Positions 1 through 9,792 of a DNA stretch of 64,000 nucleotides are shown here, piece after piece (the stretch's first letter is position 1; every line of letters begins with the position of its first letter). The notes beneath the pieces were generated by a model. The model made no database searches. It was not told the origin of the DNA and worked only from the letters and a program-made list of their open reading frames with translations. The DNA is from Pseudomonas extremaustralis (GTDB lineage: Bacteria > Pseudomonadota > Gammaproteobacteria > Pseudomonadales > Pseudomonadaceae), in contig NZ_LT629689.1 of the NCBI RefSeq assembly GCF_900102035.1, positions 5,738,501-5,802,500 of the forward strand. Direction: 5' to 3'. Made by a program: the position numbers and the translations under genes.

Positions 1-488
1 CGGCCCTGTTCCACCAGAATCACCGGCGACAAGGACCACCTTTCGGCGTGGGTCTGTTCCTCCATGCGCGTCAGAAACGGCAAGGTATGTTTATGCACCG
101 CCAGCGCCGACAGACCGTCGGCCACCACCACCGCCAGGTCCACGCCGCCGGGGTTGGCCACGGCGTAGTCACGAAGACGCTGGGCCGATTCATCACTCAA
201 GCGCCGCCCCAGGTCCGGGCGTTGCAGGTAGCTGTGCCGGTCGTTGGCGGCGCTGTGCAGCAACAGGCTGTCACGTCCGCGCTCGGCCAGTTGGCTGCCG
301 AGGCCGGCGTGGTCGAAGGGCAAGTGCACCGCGTCCCGCGCCTGGGCGTGGGCGAACTGGAAGTCCAGTTGCGCACTGGTGGGGATGCTTGTGCCGGTGC
401 GACCGAGGGCAATGCGCGCTGGGGTGAGGCGGCGCAATTGCAGCCACGGGTTGTCAGGAAGTTCTGGTTGCACGGTCGGCTCCTTCAT
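1..488 (-). CDS. eutC: Ethanolamine ammonia-lyase small subunit (partial, C-terminus beyond the window)
   Basis: EutC pairs with EutB in the adenosylcobalamin-dependent lyase that converts ethanolamine to acetaldehyde and ammonia. The first 162 codons are present and the gene runs off the left edge. The translation has the family's N-terminal pattern, with [19 protein letters not shown] near residues 14-32 and a later [20 protein letters not shown] segment. The ATG at 488 overlaps the eutB stop in an ATGA junction, so the two subunits are translationally coupled. Many antisense ORFs cover this stretch but none resembles a known protein. The identity is secure from sequence plus position; the missing part cannot be judged. 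Confidence 0.93.
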   Translation of the reverse strand, partial: MKEPTVQPELPDNPWLQLRRLTPARIALGRTGTSIPTSAQLDFQFAHAQARDAVHLPFDHAGLGSQLAERGRDSLLLHSAANDRHSYLQRPDLGRRLSDESAQRLRDYAVANPGGVDLAVVVADGLSALAVHKHTLPFLTRMEEQTHAERWSLSPVILVEQG

Positions 489-1879
489 CCCAATTGCGCC
501 AAGGCGTGGCGAAACGCCGGGGGCAGGCTGTTGCCGAAATGCACCTTGCCGTCGGCTTGCGTGAAGATGCCCATTTTCGCCAGCCACTGTTCAAACTCCG
601 GCGCCGGTTTTAAACCCAATGTTTGCCGGGCGTACAGGGCGTCGTGGAACGAGGTGGTCTGGTAGTTGAGCATGATGTCGTCGGAGCCTGGGATGCCCAT
701 GATGAAATTGATCCCTGCCACCCCCAGCAGGGTCAACAGGGTGTCCATGTCGTCCTGGTCGGCTTCGGCGTGGTTGGTGTAGCAGATGTCGCATCCCATC
801 GGCACGCCCAGCAGCTTGCCGCAGAAGTGGTCTTCAAGGCCGGCGCGGATGATCTGCTTGCCGTTGTACAGGTATTCGGGGCCGATAAAGCCGACCACGG
901 TGTTCACCAGGAACGGTTTGAAGTGCCGGGCCACCGCGTAGGCGCGGGTTTCGCAGGTTTGCTGGTCGACGCCAAAGTGCGCGTTGGCCGACAAGGCGCT
1001 GCCCTGGCCGGTTTCGAAATACATCAGGTTCTGGCCCAGGGTGCCACGGTTTAGGCTCAAGCCCGCTTCGTAACCTTCCTGCAGCACGCTCAGGCTGATG
1101 CCGAAGCTGGCGTTGGCGGCCTCGGTGCCGGCGATCGACTGAAACACCAGGTCCAGCGGCACGCCACGGTTGATGGCTTCGATGGACGTGGTGACGTGGG
1201 TCAGCACGCAGGCCTGGGTCGGGATCTCGTAGCGCTGGATGATGGCGTCGAGCATTTCCAGCATGGCGCAGATCGAGGCAATGCTGTCGGTGGCCGGGTT
1301 GATGCCGATCATGGCGTCGCCGTTGCCGTAGAGCAGGCCATCGAGAATGCTGGCGGCGATGCCCGCCGGTTCATCCGTGGGGTGGTTGGGTTGCAGGCGC
1401 GTTGACAAGCGCCCGCGCAGGCCCATGGTGCCGCGGAACTGGGTGACCACGCGGATCTTCTGCGCCACCAGCACCAAGTCCTGCACGCGCATGATCTTGG
1501 ACACAGCGGCGGCCATTTCCGGTGTCAGTCCTGGCGCCAATGAGCGTAGGGATTGTTCATCGGCGGCGTCGCTGAGCAGCCAGTCGCGCAGGCCGCCGAC
1601 GGTCAGGTGGCTGACCGGGGCAAACGCCTGCCGATCGTGGGTGTCGAGGATCAGCCGCGTGACTTCATCGCTTTCATAGGGGATCAGCGCTTCTTGCAGA
1701 AAGTGCTTGAGCGGAATATTCGCCAAGGCCATTTGCGCCGCGACCCGCTCGCCGTCATTTTGCGCGGCGACGCCGGCGAGAAAGTCCCCGGAGCGCGCCG
1801 GGCTGGCCTTGGCCATTACGTCCTTGAGACTGTCGAAGCGGTAGGTTTGTGCACCCACCGCGTGGGAAAAGCTTGCCAT
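485..1879 (-). CDS. eutB: Ethanolamine ammonia-lyase large subunit
   Basis: This is the catalytic, cobalamin-binding TIM-barrel subunit of ethanolamine ammonia-lyase. At 464 residues it is full length for the family. Typical EutB stretches are visible, including the barrel segments around [20 protein letters not shown] and the C-terminal [20 protein letters not shown], which ends a few dozen residues before the C-terminus. The gene sits 52 bases downstream of the eat permease and overlaps eutC by four bases, consistent with one transcript from the dehydrogenase end of the cluster. No carboxysome-like shell genes accompany it, which fits the short Pseudomonas type of ethanolamine pathway. Active-site glutamate and arginine positions were not checked by alignment. 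Confidence 0.96.
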   Translation of the reverse strand: MASFSHAVGAQTYRFDSLKDVMAKASPARSGDFLAGVAAQNDGERVAAQMALANIPLKHFLQEALIPYESDEVTRLILDTHDRQAFAPVSHLTVGGLRDWLLSDAADEQSLRSLAPGLTPEMAAAVSKIMRVQDLVLVAQKIRVVTQFRGTMGLRGRLSTRLQPNHPTDEPAGIAASILDGLLYGNGDAMIGINPATDSIASICAMLEMLDAIIQRYEIPTQACVLTHVTTSIEAINRGVPLDLVFQSIAGTEAANASFGISLSVLQEGYEAGLSLNRGTLGQNLMYFETGQGSALSANAHFGVDQQTCETRAYAVARHFKPFLVNTVVGFIGPEYLYNGKQIIRAGLEDHFCGKLLGVPMGCDICYTNHAEADQDDMDTLLTLLGVAGINFIMGIPGSDDIMLNYQTTSFHDALYARQTLGLKPAPEFEQWLAKMGIFTQADGKVHFGNSLPPAFRHALAQLG

Positions 1880-1931
1880 ACAGTGTCTCCTTGACGACGC
1901 GGGCAGGCGCCCGCGTCGAGGTTTACGGCTA

Positions 1932-3365
1932 TCAGTGCAAGGCGGCTTCTGCGGCCTGGATCGCCGCGAATTCTTCTTCGGGCGTGCCTGCTACCAAGTG
2001 ATGCCGGCTGTAGAAAGCAAAGTAAGCAATTAATACTCCATAGATGATCGCGGCGCCAATCACCACCCGTGGGTCGACCAGAAAGCCCGCCACCACGGCC
2101 ACGCAGGCCAATATCAAGGCCACGCCGGAGGTGAAGATGCCGCCCGGTGTGCGGTATGGACGGTCCATTTTGGGGCGGCGGATGCGCAAGGTGATGTGGG
2201 CGGCCATCATCAGCACGTAGGAAATGGTCGCGCCAAACACCGCCACCAGAATCAGCAAATTGCCCTGGCCGGTCAGCGACAGGCCGAAACCGATGATGCC
2301 GGGGATCACCAGCGCCAGTACCGGCGCCTTGCTCTTGTTGGTCTGGGACAGTTTGCGCGGCAGGTAGCCGGCGCGGGACAAGGCAAAGATCTGCCGCGAA
2401 TAGGCGTAGATGATCGAGAAAAAGCTCGCGATCAGGCCCGCCAGTCCGACCAGATTGACGAAGCTGCCCATCCAGGTCGAGCCGCCATAGGACAGCGCCA
2501 GGGCTTCCACCAGCGGGTTATCCGACTTGATCAGCGCATAAGTGCCCGCGCCGCCGGGGGCGATCACCAGGATCAACAGCGCAAAACTGGTCAGCACCAC
2601 AATGGCGCCGATCAGGCCGCGGGGCAGGTCGCGCTTGGGGTTCTTGGTTTCTTCGGCGGCCAGGGGCACACCTTCGACGGCGAGGAAAAACCAGATCGCA
2701 TAAGGGATCGCGGCCCACACGCCGACGTAGCCGAATGGCAGGAAGGTGCTGGCGCCCTTGGCCTCGGTCACCGGTATATCCAACAGGTTGGCGACGTTGA
2801 AATGCGGCACCATCGACACCAGGAATACCCCCAGGGCAATCGCGGCGATGGCGGTGATCACGAACATCAGCTTCAAGGCTTCACCGACACCGAAAATATG
2901 GATGCCGATAAAGATGATGTAGAACGCCAGGTAAATCATCCAGCCGCCAATGCCGAACAGCGACTCGCAATAGGCGCCGATAAACACTGCGATGGCGGCG
3001 GGGGCGATAGCGTATTCGATCAGGATGGCGGTGCCGGTGAGAAACCCGCCCCAAGGCCCGAAGGCACTGCGGGCAAAGCCGTAGCCGCCGCCGGCGGTCG
3101 GGATCATCGAAGACAGCTCGGCCAGGGAAAAGCACATGCACAGGTACATGGTGGCCATCAACAAGGTGGCGAGGAACATACCGCCCCAGCCACCCTGGGC
3201 CAGGCCGAAGTTCCAGCCGGCGTAGTCGCCGGAGATCACGTAGGCAACGCCGAGTCCGACCAGCAGGACCCAGCCGGCGGCGCCTTTTTTCAGTTCGCGT
3301 TGTTGGAAGTATTGGGAATCGACTTTTTCGAAGTCGACAGAGGATCCAGTCGGTTCGCTAGGCAT
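1932..3365 (-). CDS. eat: Ethanolamine permease (APC superfamily)
   Basis: A 477-residue inner-membrane transporter with about twelve hydrophobic segments and the amino acid-polyamine-organocation (APC) pattern, for example the GGGYGFARSAFGPWGG stretch after the second membrane segment and VEGVPLAAEETKNPKRDLPRG near the middle. Placement between an aldehyde dehydrogenase and eutBC identifies the substrate as ethanolamine. The start at 3365 gives a hydrophilic N-terminus of about 30 residues before the first membrane helix and is preceded by AAGGT-like sequence. The 149-base gap to the upstream dehydrogenase contains a REP-like hairpin, so expression may be a read-through from the sigma-54 promoter at 5100-5115. 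Confidence 0.93.
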   Translation of the reverse strand: MPSEPTGSSVDFEKVDSQYFQQRELKKGAAGWVLLVGLGVAYVISGDYAGWNFGLAQGGWGGMFLATLLMATMYLCMCFSLAELSSMIPTAGGGYGFARSAFGPWGGFLTGTAILIEYAIAPAAIAVFIGAYCESLFGIGGWMIYLAFYIIFIGIHIFGVGEALKLMFVITAIAAIALGVFLVSMVPHFNVANLLDIPVTEAKGASTFLPFGYVGVWAAIPYAIWFFLAVEGVPLAAEETKNPKRDLPRGLIGAIVVLTSFALLILVIAPGGAGTYALIKSDNPLVEALALSYGGSTWMGSFVNLVGLAGLIASFFSIIYAYSRQIFALSRAGYLPRKLSQTNKSKAPVLALVIPGIIGFGLSLTGQGNLLILVAVFGATISYVLMMAAHITLRIRRPKMDRPYRTPGGIFTSGVALILACVAVVAGFLVDPRVVIGAAIIYGVLIAYFAFYSRHHLVAGTPEEEFAAIQAAEAALH

Positions 3366-3446
3366 GGGGAAGTACCTTTCATTCTTATTATTTTAATCGG
3401 CGTCTTTGTGCCGAATGCGTATCGCAAGTACTTGTGAAGCTCTAAG

Positions 3447-3474
3447 TGTGGGAGGGAGCAAGCCCCCTCCCACA
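3447..3474. repeat. REP-like hairpin, family A, single short copy
   Basis: TGTGGGAGGG and CCCTCCCACA are perfect 10-base arms around a 7-base centre. The core matches the family A repeats at 29437, 32220 and 42171, but here the two arms are fused directly instead of being separated by about 70 bases. It lies between eat and the aldehyde dehydrogenase and could modulate read-through or mRNA stability. Confidence 0.75.
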
Positions 3475-3514
3475 GTTGATTGCATTTCAAATGTAGGAGT
3501 TGGTTGCCTGTGGG

Positions 3515-5035
3515 TTAGAAGAAGCCCAATGGATTGATGTCGTAGCTCACCAGCAGGTTCTTGGTCTGCTGGTAGTGATCCAACATCATCTTGTGGGTTT
3601 CACGACCGACGCCGGACTTCTTGTAACCGCCAAACGCGGCATGCGCCGGGTACAGGTGGTAGCAGTTGGTCCACACGCGGCCCGCCTTGATCGCGCGGCC
3701 CATGCGGTAGGCGCGGTTGATGTCGCGGGTCCATACGCCGGCACCCAGGCCGAACTCGGTGTCGTTGGCGATGGCCAGGGCTTCGGCTTCGTCCTTGAAG
3801 GTGGTGATGCTCACCACCGGGCCGAAGATTTCTTCCTGGAACACGCGCATGTCGTTGGTGCCCTTGAGCAGGGTCGGCTGGATGTAATAGCCGCCGGCCA
3901 TGTCGCCGCTGAGCTTCTCGACCTTGCCGCCGGTCAGCAGTTGCGCGCCTTCGCCCTTGGCGATTTCCAGGTAGGACAGGATCTTGTCGAACTGCTGCTC
4001 GGAGGCCTGGGCGCCGACCATGGTGTCGGTGTCCAGCGGGTCGCCGCGTTTGATCGACTCGATCTTTTTCATCACCACTTTCATGAAGTCGTCGTAGATC
4101 GACTCCTGCACCAGTGCGCGGGATGGGCAGGTGCACACTTCGCCCTGGTTGAAGAACGCCAGTACCAGGCCTTCGGCGGCCTTTTCGATGAACGACGGTT
4201 CGGCTTTCATGATGTCGGCGAAGAAGATGTTCGGCGACTTGCCGCCCAGCTCAACGGTCGACGGAATGATGTTCTCGGCGGCGCAATGCATGATGTGCGC
4301 GCCCACCGGGGTGGAACCGGTGAAGGCGATCTTGGCGATGCGCTTGCTGGTGGCCAGGGCTTCGCCGGCTTCTTTGCCGAAACCGTGCACCACGTTCAGC
4401 ACGCCCGGCGGCAGCAGGTCGCCGATCACTTCCATCAGCACGTTGATGCCCAGCGGAGTCTGCTCGGCGGGCTTGAGCACCACGCAGTTGCCGGCGGCCA
4501 GGGCCGGGGCGAGTTTCCACGCGGCCATCAGCAGGGGGAAGTTCCACGGGATGATCTGGCCGACCACGCCCAGCGGTTCGTGGAAGTGGTAGGACGCGGT
4601 GTGTTCGTTGATTTCGGCGCTGCTGCCTTCCTGGGCGCGGATGCAGCCGGCGAAGTAGCGGAAGTGGTCGGCCGCCAGCGGGATGTCGGCGTTGAGGGTT
4701 TCACGCACGGCCTTGCCGTTGTCCCAGGTTTCGGTGACGGCCAGCAGTTCGAGGTTCTGTTCGATGCGGTCGGCGATTTTCAGCAGCACCAGCGCGCGAT
4801 CCTGGGCCGAGGTCTTGCCCCAGGCGTCAGCGGCGGCATGGGCGGCGTCGAGCGCCTTGTCGATGTCTTTGGCAGTGGAACGCGGGAATTCGGCGATAGG
4901 CTTACCGTTGACCGGCGAGGTATTGGTGAAGTAGTTGCCATCGACCGGCGCAACGAATTCGCCACCAATGAAGTTGCCGTACTTGGCCTTGAACGAAACG
5001 ATCGCGCCTTCAGTACCGGGGTGTGCGTAACGCAT
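3515..5035 (-). CDS. exaC: NAD-dependent (acet)aldehyde dehydrogenase of the ethanolamine cluster
   Basis: A 506-residue aldehyde dehydrogenase that would oxidise the acetaldehyde released by EutBC to acetate. The catalytic cysteine is residue 301 in [13 protein letters not shown], and the glutamate motif ELGGKSPNI precedes it by about 35 residues. Rossmann-fold sequence near FTGSTPVG is also present. It is the first gene after the sigma-54 promoter and divergent from the activator gene. ExaC of P. aeruginosa is the close relative I recognise; a paralogue of ExaC lies next to eat-eutBC in that species, so the symbol is a family name rather than proven orthology. Length and start agree with the family. 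Confidence 0.88.
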   Translation of the reverse strand: MRYAHPGTEGAIVSFKAKYGNFIGGEFVAPVDGNYFTNTSPVNGKPIAEFPRSTAKDIDKALDAAHAAADAWGKTSAQDRALVLLKIADRIEQNLELLAVTETWDNGKAVRETLNADIPLAADHFRYFAGCIRAQEGSSAEINEHTASYHFHEPLGVVGQIIPWNFPLLMAAWKLAPALAAGNCVVLKPAEQTPLGINVLMEVIGDLLPPGVLNVVHGFGKEAGEALATSKRIAKIAFTGSTPVGAHIMHCAAENIIPSTVELGGKSPNIFFADIMKAEPSFIEKAAEGLVLAFFNQGEVCTCPSRALVQESIYDDFMKVVMKKIESIKRGDPLDTDTMVGAQASEQQFDKILSYLEIAKGEGAQLLTGGKVEKLSGDMAGGYYIQPTLLKGTNDMRVFQEEIFGPVVSITTFKDEAEALAIANDTEFGLGAGVWTRDINRAYRMGRAIKAGRVWTNCYHLYPAHAAFGGYKKSGVGRETHKMMLDHYQQTKNLLVSYDINPLGFF

Positions 5036-5099
5036 GGTGGATTCTCCTGGCTTTTATGTTTATTGGAGTGCAGCGCGACTAGCGCTTGATAAAGCGTAG

Positions 5100-5115
5100 A
5101 GCAAAGGTCGGGCCA
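5100..5115 (-). promoter_or_regulatory. Sigma-54 (-24/-12) promoter for the ethanolamine operon
   Basis: Read on the minus strand the 16 bases are TGGCCCGACCTTTGCT, differing from the TGGCACG-N4-TTGCW consensus at one base. It lies 64 bases upstream of the dehydrogenase ATG, and the divergent neighbour encodes a sigma-54 activator. In P. aeruginosa the matching operon is known to need RpoN and EatR, so the assignment has both sequence and context support. Confidence 0.85.
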
Positions 5116-5170
5116 CTGCCTTGAGGGCCCGTTAAATCAAGGGGATGGCGTCTGTTGCAAAGCGTTGCTG

Positions 5171-5220
5171 TGGCACGCTCGGTACAGTCCGGGTGACAGT
5201 TTGTGCCATAAACGGTACAG
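5171..5220. promoter_or_regulatory. Candidate upstream activator sites for the EatR-type regulator
   Basis: TGGCAC (5171-5176) and GTGCCA (5203-5208) form an interrupted inverted repeat, and GGTACAG occurs twice in direct orientation at 5181 and 5214, 33 bases (about three helical turns) apart. The block lies 55-120 bases upstream of the -24/-12 promoter, the usual distance for an enhancer. Which of the two repeat patterns is bound cannot be told from one sequence. Confidence 0.5.
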
Positions 5221-5307
5221 CCTGTGACCGGCGGGGCCGCCCGGGATTGCAATGGCTGGGGGCGTGGAGGATGCTGGGGGCTCTCACGCAGGGAGAATAA
5301 TAAGAAC

Positions 5308-7218
5308 ATGCACAACGATCATTTCAGCCGCCATGCCCAGCAGGTATTGACCGTCGCGCGCGGCCAGGATCTGTCCCACGGCCCGGCCAGCGACCCGTCC
5401 ATCGCCCGCTCCTGGCTGCGCTGCCTGCAGGACTACCACCTCGACCCCGCCCTGAGCATCGCGCCGACCGTGCTCGAACACGGCCGCCTGCTGGAGAGCC
5501 GTGAGCGTCTGCACCAGGTGTTACAGATCGCCGGCAGTGAGATGAACAGCTTGCATCAGCAGCTCTCGGGCGCCGGCCATGCCGTGCTGCTGACCGATGC
5601 GCGCGGGGTGATCCTCAACTGTGTCACCGCGCCGTCCGAGCGCAGGATTTTCGAGCGCGCCGGGCTGTGGCTGGGCGCCGACTGGAGCGAGGCGTGCGAA
5701 GGCACCAACGGCATCGGCACCTGTCTGGTGGAGCGCCAATCCCTGACCATTCATCGCGACGAGCATTTTCGCGGGCGGCATACGGGGCTGACGTGTTCGG
5801 CGAGCCCGGTGTTCGACCCCCATGGCCAACTGCTGGCGGTGCTCGACGTGTCATCGGCCCGGGAAGCGGTGTCGCGCCAGGCCCAGTTCCATACCATGGC
5901 GCTGGTGAATCTGTCGGCGAAGATGATCGAGAGCTGTTACTTCCTGCGTCACTTTGAAAACCACTGGTTGCTGCGCTTTCATTTGCAGGCCGAATCGGTG
6001 GGGCTGTTCAGCGAAGGCTTGCTGGCATTCGATGGCGAGGGGCGCATTTGCGCAGTGAACCAAAGCGCGCTGAACCTGCTGGGGCAGATGCGCGGTGGCT
6101 TGCTGGGGCAGCCGGTCGAGGCGTTTTTCGACTGTTCACTGGACCAATTGCTCGGACGCGCCAGTGCCAATGCCACGGCCAGTTGGCCGTTGTGCACCCG
6201 TGACGGGCGGCAGTTGTTCGCGGCGTTGCGCGGCCAGGCGCGCAGTGCGCCGGCGCCCGTGGCCAAGCCAGCAGCGGTGCCGCTGCCCGGCATTTGCCTG
6301 GGCGACCCGGCGCTGCAAAATGATTTTCGCAAGGCGCTGCGGGTATTCGAGCGCGACGTCCCCCTGTTGATCAATGGCGAAACCGGCTCTGGCAAAGAAG
6401 CCTTCGCCAAGGCCGTGCATCAGGCCAGCCAGCGCGCGAACAAAGCCTTTGTCGCCCTCAACTGTGCCGCCATCCCGGAAAGCTTGATCGAAAGCGAACT
6501 GTTCGGCTATCGCGGCGGCACCTTTACCGGCGCACGCAAGGAGGGCATGCAAGGCAAGTTGCAGCAGGCCGATGGCGGCACCTTGTTCCTGGATGAAATC
6601 GGCGATATGCCGCTGGCGCTACAAACCCGCTTATTAAGGGTGCTGGAAGACCGCATGGTGGTGCCCATCGGCGGTGAGCCCCAGGCCATCGACGTCAGAA
6701 TCATCAGCGCGACGCACCGGAATTTGCTCGACCGTGTGCAGGACGGCAGTTTTCGCGAAGATTTGTATTACCGGCTCAACGGCCTGGACATTCGCCTGCC
6801 GGCCTTGCGTGAGCGCACCGACAAGGCGCAATTGCTGGATTTCCTGCTGGCCCAGGAGGCCGGCGATCAGCCGGTCGCCCTTGAGCCGGCGGTTCGCCAG
6901 GCATTGCTGGCGTTCGCCTGGCCCGGCAATGTGCGGCAACTGCGCATGGTGCTGCGCACATTGGTCGCTTTGTGCTCCCAGGGCGTTGTGCGGTTTGACG
7001 ATCTGCCACCGACCATTGGCCAGCCTGCGGCGGCAAGCGTCACACCATCGACCGATTCGTCACTGGACGCCGCCGAACGTGCGGCATTGCTGACGGCACT
7101 GGCGCAACAACACTGGCATATGAGCCAGACCGCCGTGGTGTTGGGCGTCAGTCGAAATACGCTTTATAGAAAGTTGCGTAAATATGGAATTGCCCGTCAA
7201 TTGCAAACTTCATGTTAA
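5308..7218 (+). CDS. eatR: Sigma-54-dependent enhancer-binding regulator, AcoR/EatR type
   Basis: A 636-residue activator with an N-terminal GAF-type sensory region (about residues 60-210), a PAS-like middle segment, an AAA+ domain with Walker A GETGSGKE near residue 358, and a Fis-type C-terminal helix-turn-helix (WHMSQTAVVLGVSRNTLYRK). The sigma-54 contact loop reads GTFTGA from residue 403 instead of the commoner GAFTGA. The reading frame is open from 5224, but the ATG at 5308 is preferred because GGGAGA lies at 5291 and the N-terminus then matches AcoR-like proteins. It is transcribed away from the ethanolamine operon and should activate it in response to ethanolamine or a product. In P. 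aeruginosa the equivalent gene is EatR. Confidence 0.85.
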   Translation: MHNDHFSRHAQQVLTVARGQDLSHGPASDPSIARSWLRCLQDYHLDPALSIAPTVLEHGRLLESRERLHQVLQIAGSEMNSLHQQLSGAGHAVLLTDARGVILNCVTAPSERRIFERAGLWLGADWSEACEGTNGIGTCLVERQSLTIHRDEHFRGRHTGLTCSASPVFDPHGQLLAVLDVSSAREAVSRQAQFHTMALVNLSAKMIESCYFLRHFENHWLLRFHLQAESVGLFSEGLLAFDGEGRICAVNQSALNLLGQMRGGLLGQPVEAFFDCSLDQLLGRASANATASWPLCTRDGRQLFAALRGQARSAPAPVAKPAAVPLPGICLGDPALQNDFRKALRVFERDVPLLINGETGSGKEAFAKAVHQASQRANKAFVALNCAAIPESLIESELFGYRGGTFTGARKEGMQGKLQQADGGTLFLDEIGDMPLALQTRLLRVLEDRMVVPIGGEPQAIDVRIISATHRNLLDRVQDGSFREDLYYRLNGLDIRLPALRERTDKAQLLDFLLAQEAGDQPVALEPAVRQALLAFAWPGNVRQLRMVLRTLVALCSQGVVRFDDLPPTIGQPAAASVTPSTDSSLDAAERAALLTALAQQHWHMSQTAVVLGVSRNTLYRKLRKYGIARQLQTSC

Positions 7219-7239
7219 TGGCCCGTCGCGTATTGACTG

Positions 7240-7265
7240 GGGCTTGTCAGCCGTCTAACAAGCCC
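7240..7265 (+). terminator. Possible terminator hairpin after the activator gene
   Basis: GGGCTTGT (7240-7247) pairs perfectly with ACAAGCCC (7258-7265) around a 10-base loop, 21 bases after the activator stop codon. There is no run of T after it, so intrinsic termination is only possible. Confidence 0.4.
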
Positions 7266-7418
7266 GTTGTACGAAGGCTCGGGATTCTCGTGCGCCGTTG
7301 ATTTTGTGGAACTGGATAAAGGTTTTTAAAGACGCAGACAGTAAGCCCAGGTTGCAACTTGGCGCTGAGTGATTGGCTTTAAGAACCCCCTGTTCCATCC
7401 ATCATCAAGGTGAAGATT

Positions 7419-8345
7419 ATGCGTATTCCCGGTCTGTTTCCGTCGACGGTGTTCAGGCGTCCGTCCATCGCGCCTTCGCGTGCGCCCAGCGTGGCGTCGT
7501 CTTCGGCACCCTCGCTGCGGCCGCCTGCCGTACCCGCCAGCCCCAAGCCCGCGCCGAGGTCTGTGCGCGACAGTTTCAGGGACATCTCGACCCGAATCAC
7601 CGGCCAATCGGGTGAAAGTGTGTTGGCATCCCAGAGCCATATCGCACCCAAGACGTTGGCCCAAGTGACACAAAACCTGATCGTTGCCGACCGCTTGCAC
7701 AAGGCCGGCGTGTTCTCCACCGCGCCCCAATTGGGCACCGTCGCCCGCGATGCGTTTGTGAATGCGGGTATCAATGGGCTTGTCAGTGCGCCGATGAGCA
7801 TCGCAACTTACGCCGGCTCCACCTGGACCGGAGAGGCCATCAAAGGGCAGTACGCGGCGCAGACGCCATTGCTCCCCTCTATTCACCAGCCGGCGCCCAG
7901 CGCGCAAGCGGGGACCATCTCCTTCCAGGGCACGATGCCAGTCGGCACTGTCGCGGGGCAGGGGAACGATGTGGAAACGCGGATCAAGCTGGCCGAGCTG
8001 CGCATCGAAGTGGTGGCCAATAACATCATGGCGATACGCCAGGGAACGGATGCTCCCGCGCTTACGTTGAGTGAGCGTTCGCCGGCCTCCACGGGTGAAC
8101 GTCTGACCATGCTTGAGGCGTTGTACGACGTGGCTGAGCGACAACTCAAGGTGATCGGTGACGAGCACGACATGGTCTTTCGCGCCTATCGCGACCCGGC
8201 CGGTACCGCCGCCGACACGGCCCCCCGTCGGCTGGAGCGCCTGGACAAGCGCTTTGAAGCGGTGAACAGGTTCATCGGCAAACTGATCGTGATAAAGGAG
8301 GCCGAGTTGCCCGTCGAAACAACCGCCGGGACCGCCACGGTCTAA
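7419..8345 (+). CDS. Unrecognised protein with a Ser/Pro/Arg-rich N-terminus
   Basis: A 308-residue protein that I do not recognise. The first 55 residues are strikingly rich in serine, proline and arginine with almost no acidic residues. The rest looks globular and mostly helical (segments around residues 75-130 and 195-290), with no membrane helix or cleavable signal peptide. The frame is open from a GTG at 7410, but AAGG at 7407-7410 favours ATG at 7419. A Ser/Pro-rich disordered N-terminus is typical of type III secreted effectors, but I found no hrp box upstream and no chaperone gene alongside. It sits alone between the ethanolamine regulator and mpl, so the context gives no function. 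Confidence 0.7.
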   Translation: MRIPGLFPSTVFRRPSIAPSRAPSVASSSAPSLRPPAVPASPKPAPRSVRDSFRDISTRITGQSGESVLASQSHIAPKTLAQVTQNLIVADRLHKAGVFSTAPQLGTVARDAFVNAGINGLVSAPMSIATYAGSTWTGEAIKGQYAAQTPLLPSIHQPAPSAQAGTISFQGTMPVGTVAGQGNDVETRIKLAELRIEVVANNIMAIRQGTDAPALTLSERSPASTGERLTMLEALYDVAERQLKVIGDEHDMVFRAYRDPAGTAADTAPRRLERLDKRFEAVNRFIGKLIVIKEAELPVETTAGTATV

Positions 8346-8353
8346 GTCTCTGC

Positions 8354-8371
8354 GCGGCTCTTCGGAGCCGC
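8354..8371 (+). other. Perfect hairpin with a TTCG tetraloop
   Basis: GCGGCTC and GAGCCGC flank TTCG, giving a 7-bp GC-rich stem closed by an extra-stable UUCG tetraloop, starting 8 bases after the preceding stop codon. No T-run follows, so it may protect the 3' end or terminate weakly ahead of mpl. Confidence 0.55.
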
Positions 8372-8442
8372 CGCCTGACAGCTAAAGAGTGCGATTTCCC
8401 ACGCCCTGCGCTAACCTGCCTCGATGTTTTACGAGGTCGACT

Positions 8443-9792
8443 ATGCACATTCATATTCTTGGTATCTGCGGCACGTTCATGGGCTCGATGGCGGTTCTGG
8501 CCAAAGAGCTGGGCCATCACGTCACCGGTTCCGATGCCAATGTTTACCCCCCCATGAGCACCCAGCTGCAAGCCCAGGGCATTGAGTTGACCCAGGGTTA
8601 CGACCCTTCCCAATTCGACCCGGTCCCGGACCTGGTGGTGATCGGCAATGCCATGTCCCGTGGCAATCCGGCGGTCGAGTACGTACTCAATAAAGGTTTG
8701 CCTTACGTGTCCGGCCCGCAATGGCTGGCCGACCATGTGCTGCAAGGTCGCTGGGTACTGGCCGTCGCGGGTACCCACGGCAAGACCACCACCAGCAGCA
8801 TGCTGGCCTGGGTGCTGGAACACGCCGGCATGAGTCCGGGTTTCCTGATCGGCGGCGTGCCGCAGAATTTCTCGGTGTCGGCGCGCCTGGGCGAGACGCC
8901 GTTCTTCGTGATCGAAGCCGACGAATACGACAGCGCCTTTTTCGATAAGCGCTCCAAGTTCGTCCACTACCGTCCGCGCACGGCGATCCTCAATAACCTT
9001 GAGTTCGATCACGCGGATATCTTCCCGGACCTGGCGGCCATCGAACGGCAATTCCACCATTTGGTGCGCACCATTCCAAGCGAGGGCCTGGTGATCCACC
9101 CGACCACCGAGCCGGCCTTGCAGCGCGTGATCGAGATGGGCTGCTGGACCCCGGTGCAAACCACCGGCGCGGGCGGGCAGTGGCAGGTCAAGCTGCTCAG
9201 TGAAGACGGTTCGCGTTTTGAGGTGCTGTTCGAAGGCGAGGCTCAGGGCATCGTCGAATGGGACATGACCGGCCAGCACAACGTCGCCAACGCCCTGGTG
9301 ACCCTGGCGGCCGCGCGGCATGTCGGCGTGGTGCCGTCGATGGGCATTGCGGCGTTGAGCGCGTTCAAAAGTGTGAAGCGCCGCATGGAAAAAGTCGCTG
9401 ACGTGAATGGGATTACCATCTACGACGACTTTGCCCACCACCCAACGGCGATTGCCACCACCCTTGATGGCTTGCGCAAGCGGGTCTGCGATGCACCGAT
9501 CATTGCGATTATCGAACCGCGCTCCAACTCCATGAAACTCGGCGCCCACCGCGACGGCCTGCCGGAAAGCGTCAACGATGCCGATCAAGTGGTGTGGTAC
9601 GCCCCCGCCAACCTCGGTTGGGACCTGCCGGCGGTTGCCGCGCGGTGCTCGGTGCCCTCGACCGTGCGTGATTCCATCGAGGGCATCATTGAGTTCGTCA
9701 AACAACAGGCCAAGCCTGGCACCCACGTGGTGGTCATGAGTAACGGCGGCTTCGGCGGCCTGCATGGCAAGCTGGCCGAGGCGTTGAAGTGA
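8443..9792 (+). CDS. mpl: UDP-N-acetylmuramate:L-Ala-gamma-D-Glu-meso-diaminopimelate ligase
   Basis: Mpl recycles murein tripeptide by ligating it back to UDP-MurNAc in the cytoplasm. The 449-residue protein starts [14 protein letters not shown], the family's N-terminal nucleotide fold, and carries the Mur-ligase ATP site [13 protein letters not shown] about 110 residues in, then [16 protein letters not shown] and the C-terminal [10 protein letters not shown] motif. The open frame extends upstream to 8389, but homology begins at the ATG at 8443. The stop codon overlaps the GTG start of ubiX, so the two are probably co-transcribed although their pathways are unrelated. Confidence 0.95.
   Translation: MHIHILGICGTFMGSMAVLAKELGHHVTGSDANVYPPMSTQLQAQGIELTQGYDPSQFDPVPDLVVIGNAMSRGNPAVEYVLNKGLPYVSGPQWLADHVLQGRWVLAVAGTHGKTTTSSMLAWVLEHAGMSPGFLIGGVPQNFSVSARLGETPFFVIEADEYDSAFFDKRSKFVHYRPRTAILNNLEFDHADIFPDLAAIERQFHHLVRTIPSEGLVIHPTTEPALQRVIEMGCWTPVQTTGAGGQWQVKLLSEDGSRFEVLFEGEAQGIVEWDMTGQHNVANALVTLAAARHVGVVPSMGIAALSAFKSVKRRMEKVADVNGITIYDDFAHHPTAIATTLDGLRKRVCDAPIIAIIEPRSNSMKLGAHRDGLPESVNDADQVVWYAPANLGWDLPAVAARCSVPSTVRDSIEGIIEFVKQQAKPGTHVVVMSNGGFGGLHGKLAEALK

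Noticed and set aside
3447..3474. Sigma-54-like TGGGAGG-N4-TTGCT in the eat leader and in other gaps
   Set aside because: The match comes from the core of family A REP repeats, which occur in many unrelated gaps and in both orientations, so it is not evidence of a promoter.
7309..7340. Possible hrp box upstream of the Ser/Pro-rich gene
   Set aside because: GGAACT occurs, but no CCACNNA follows at 15 or 16 bases, and no type III gene is nearby.
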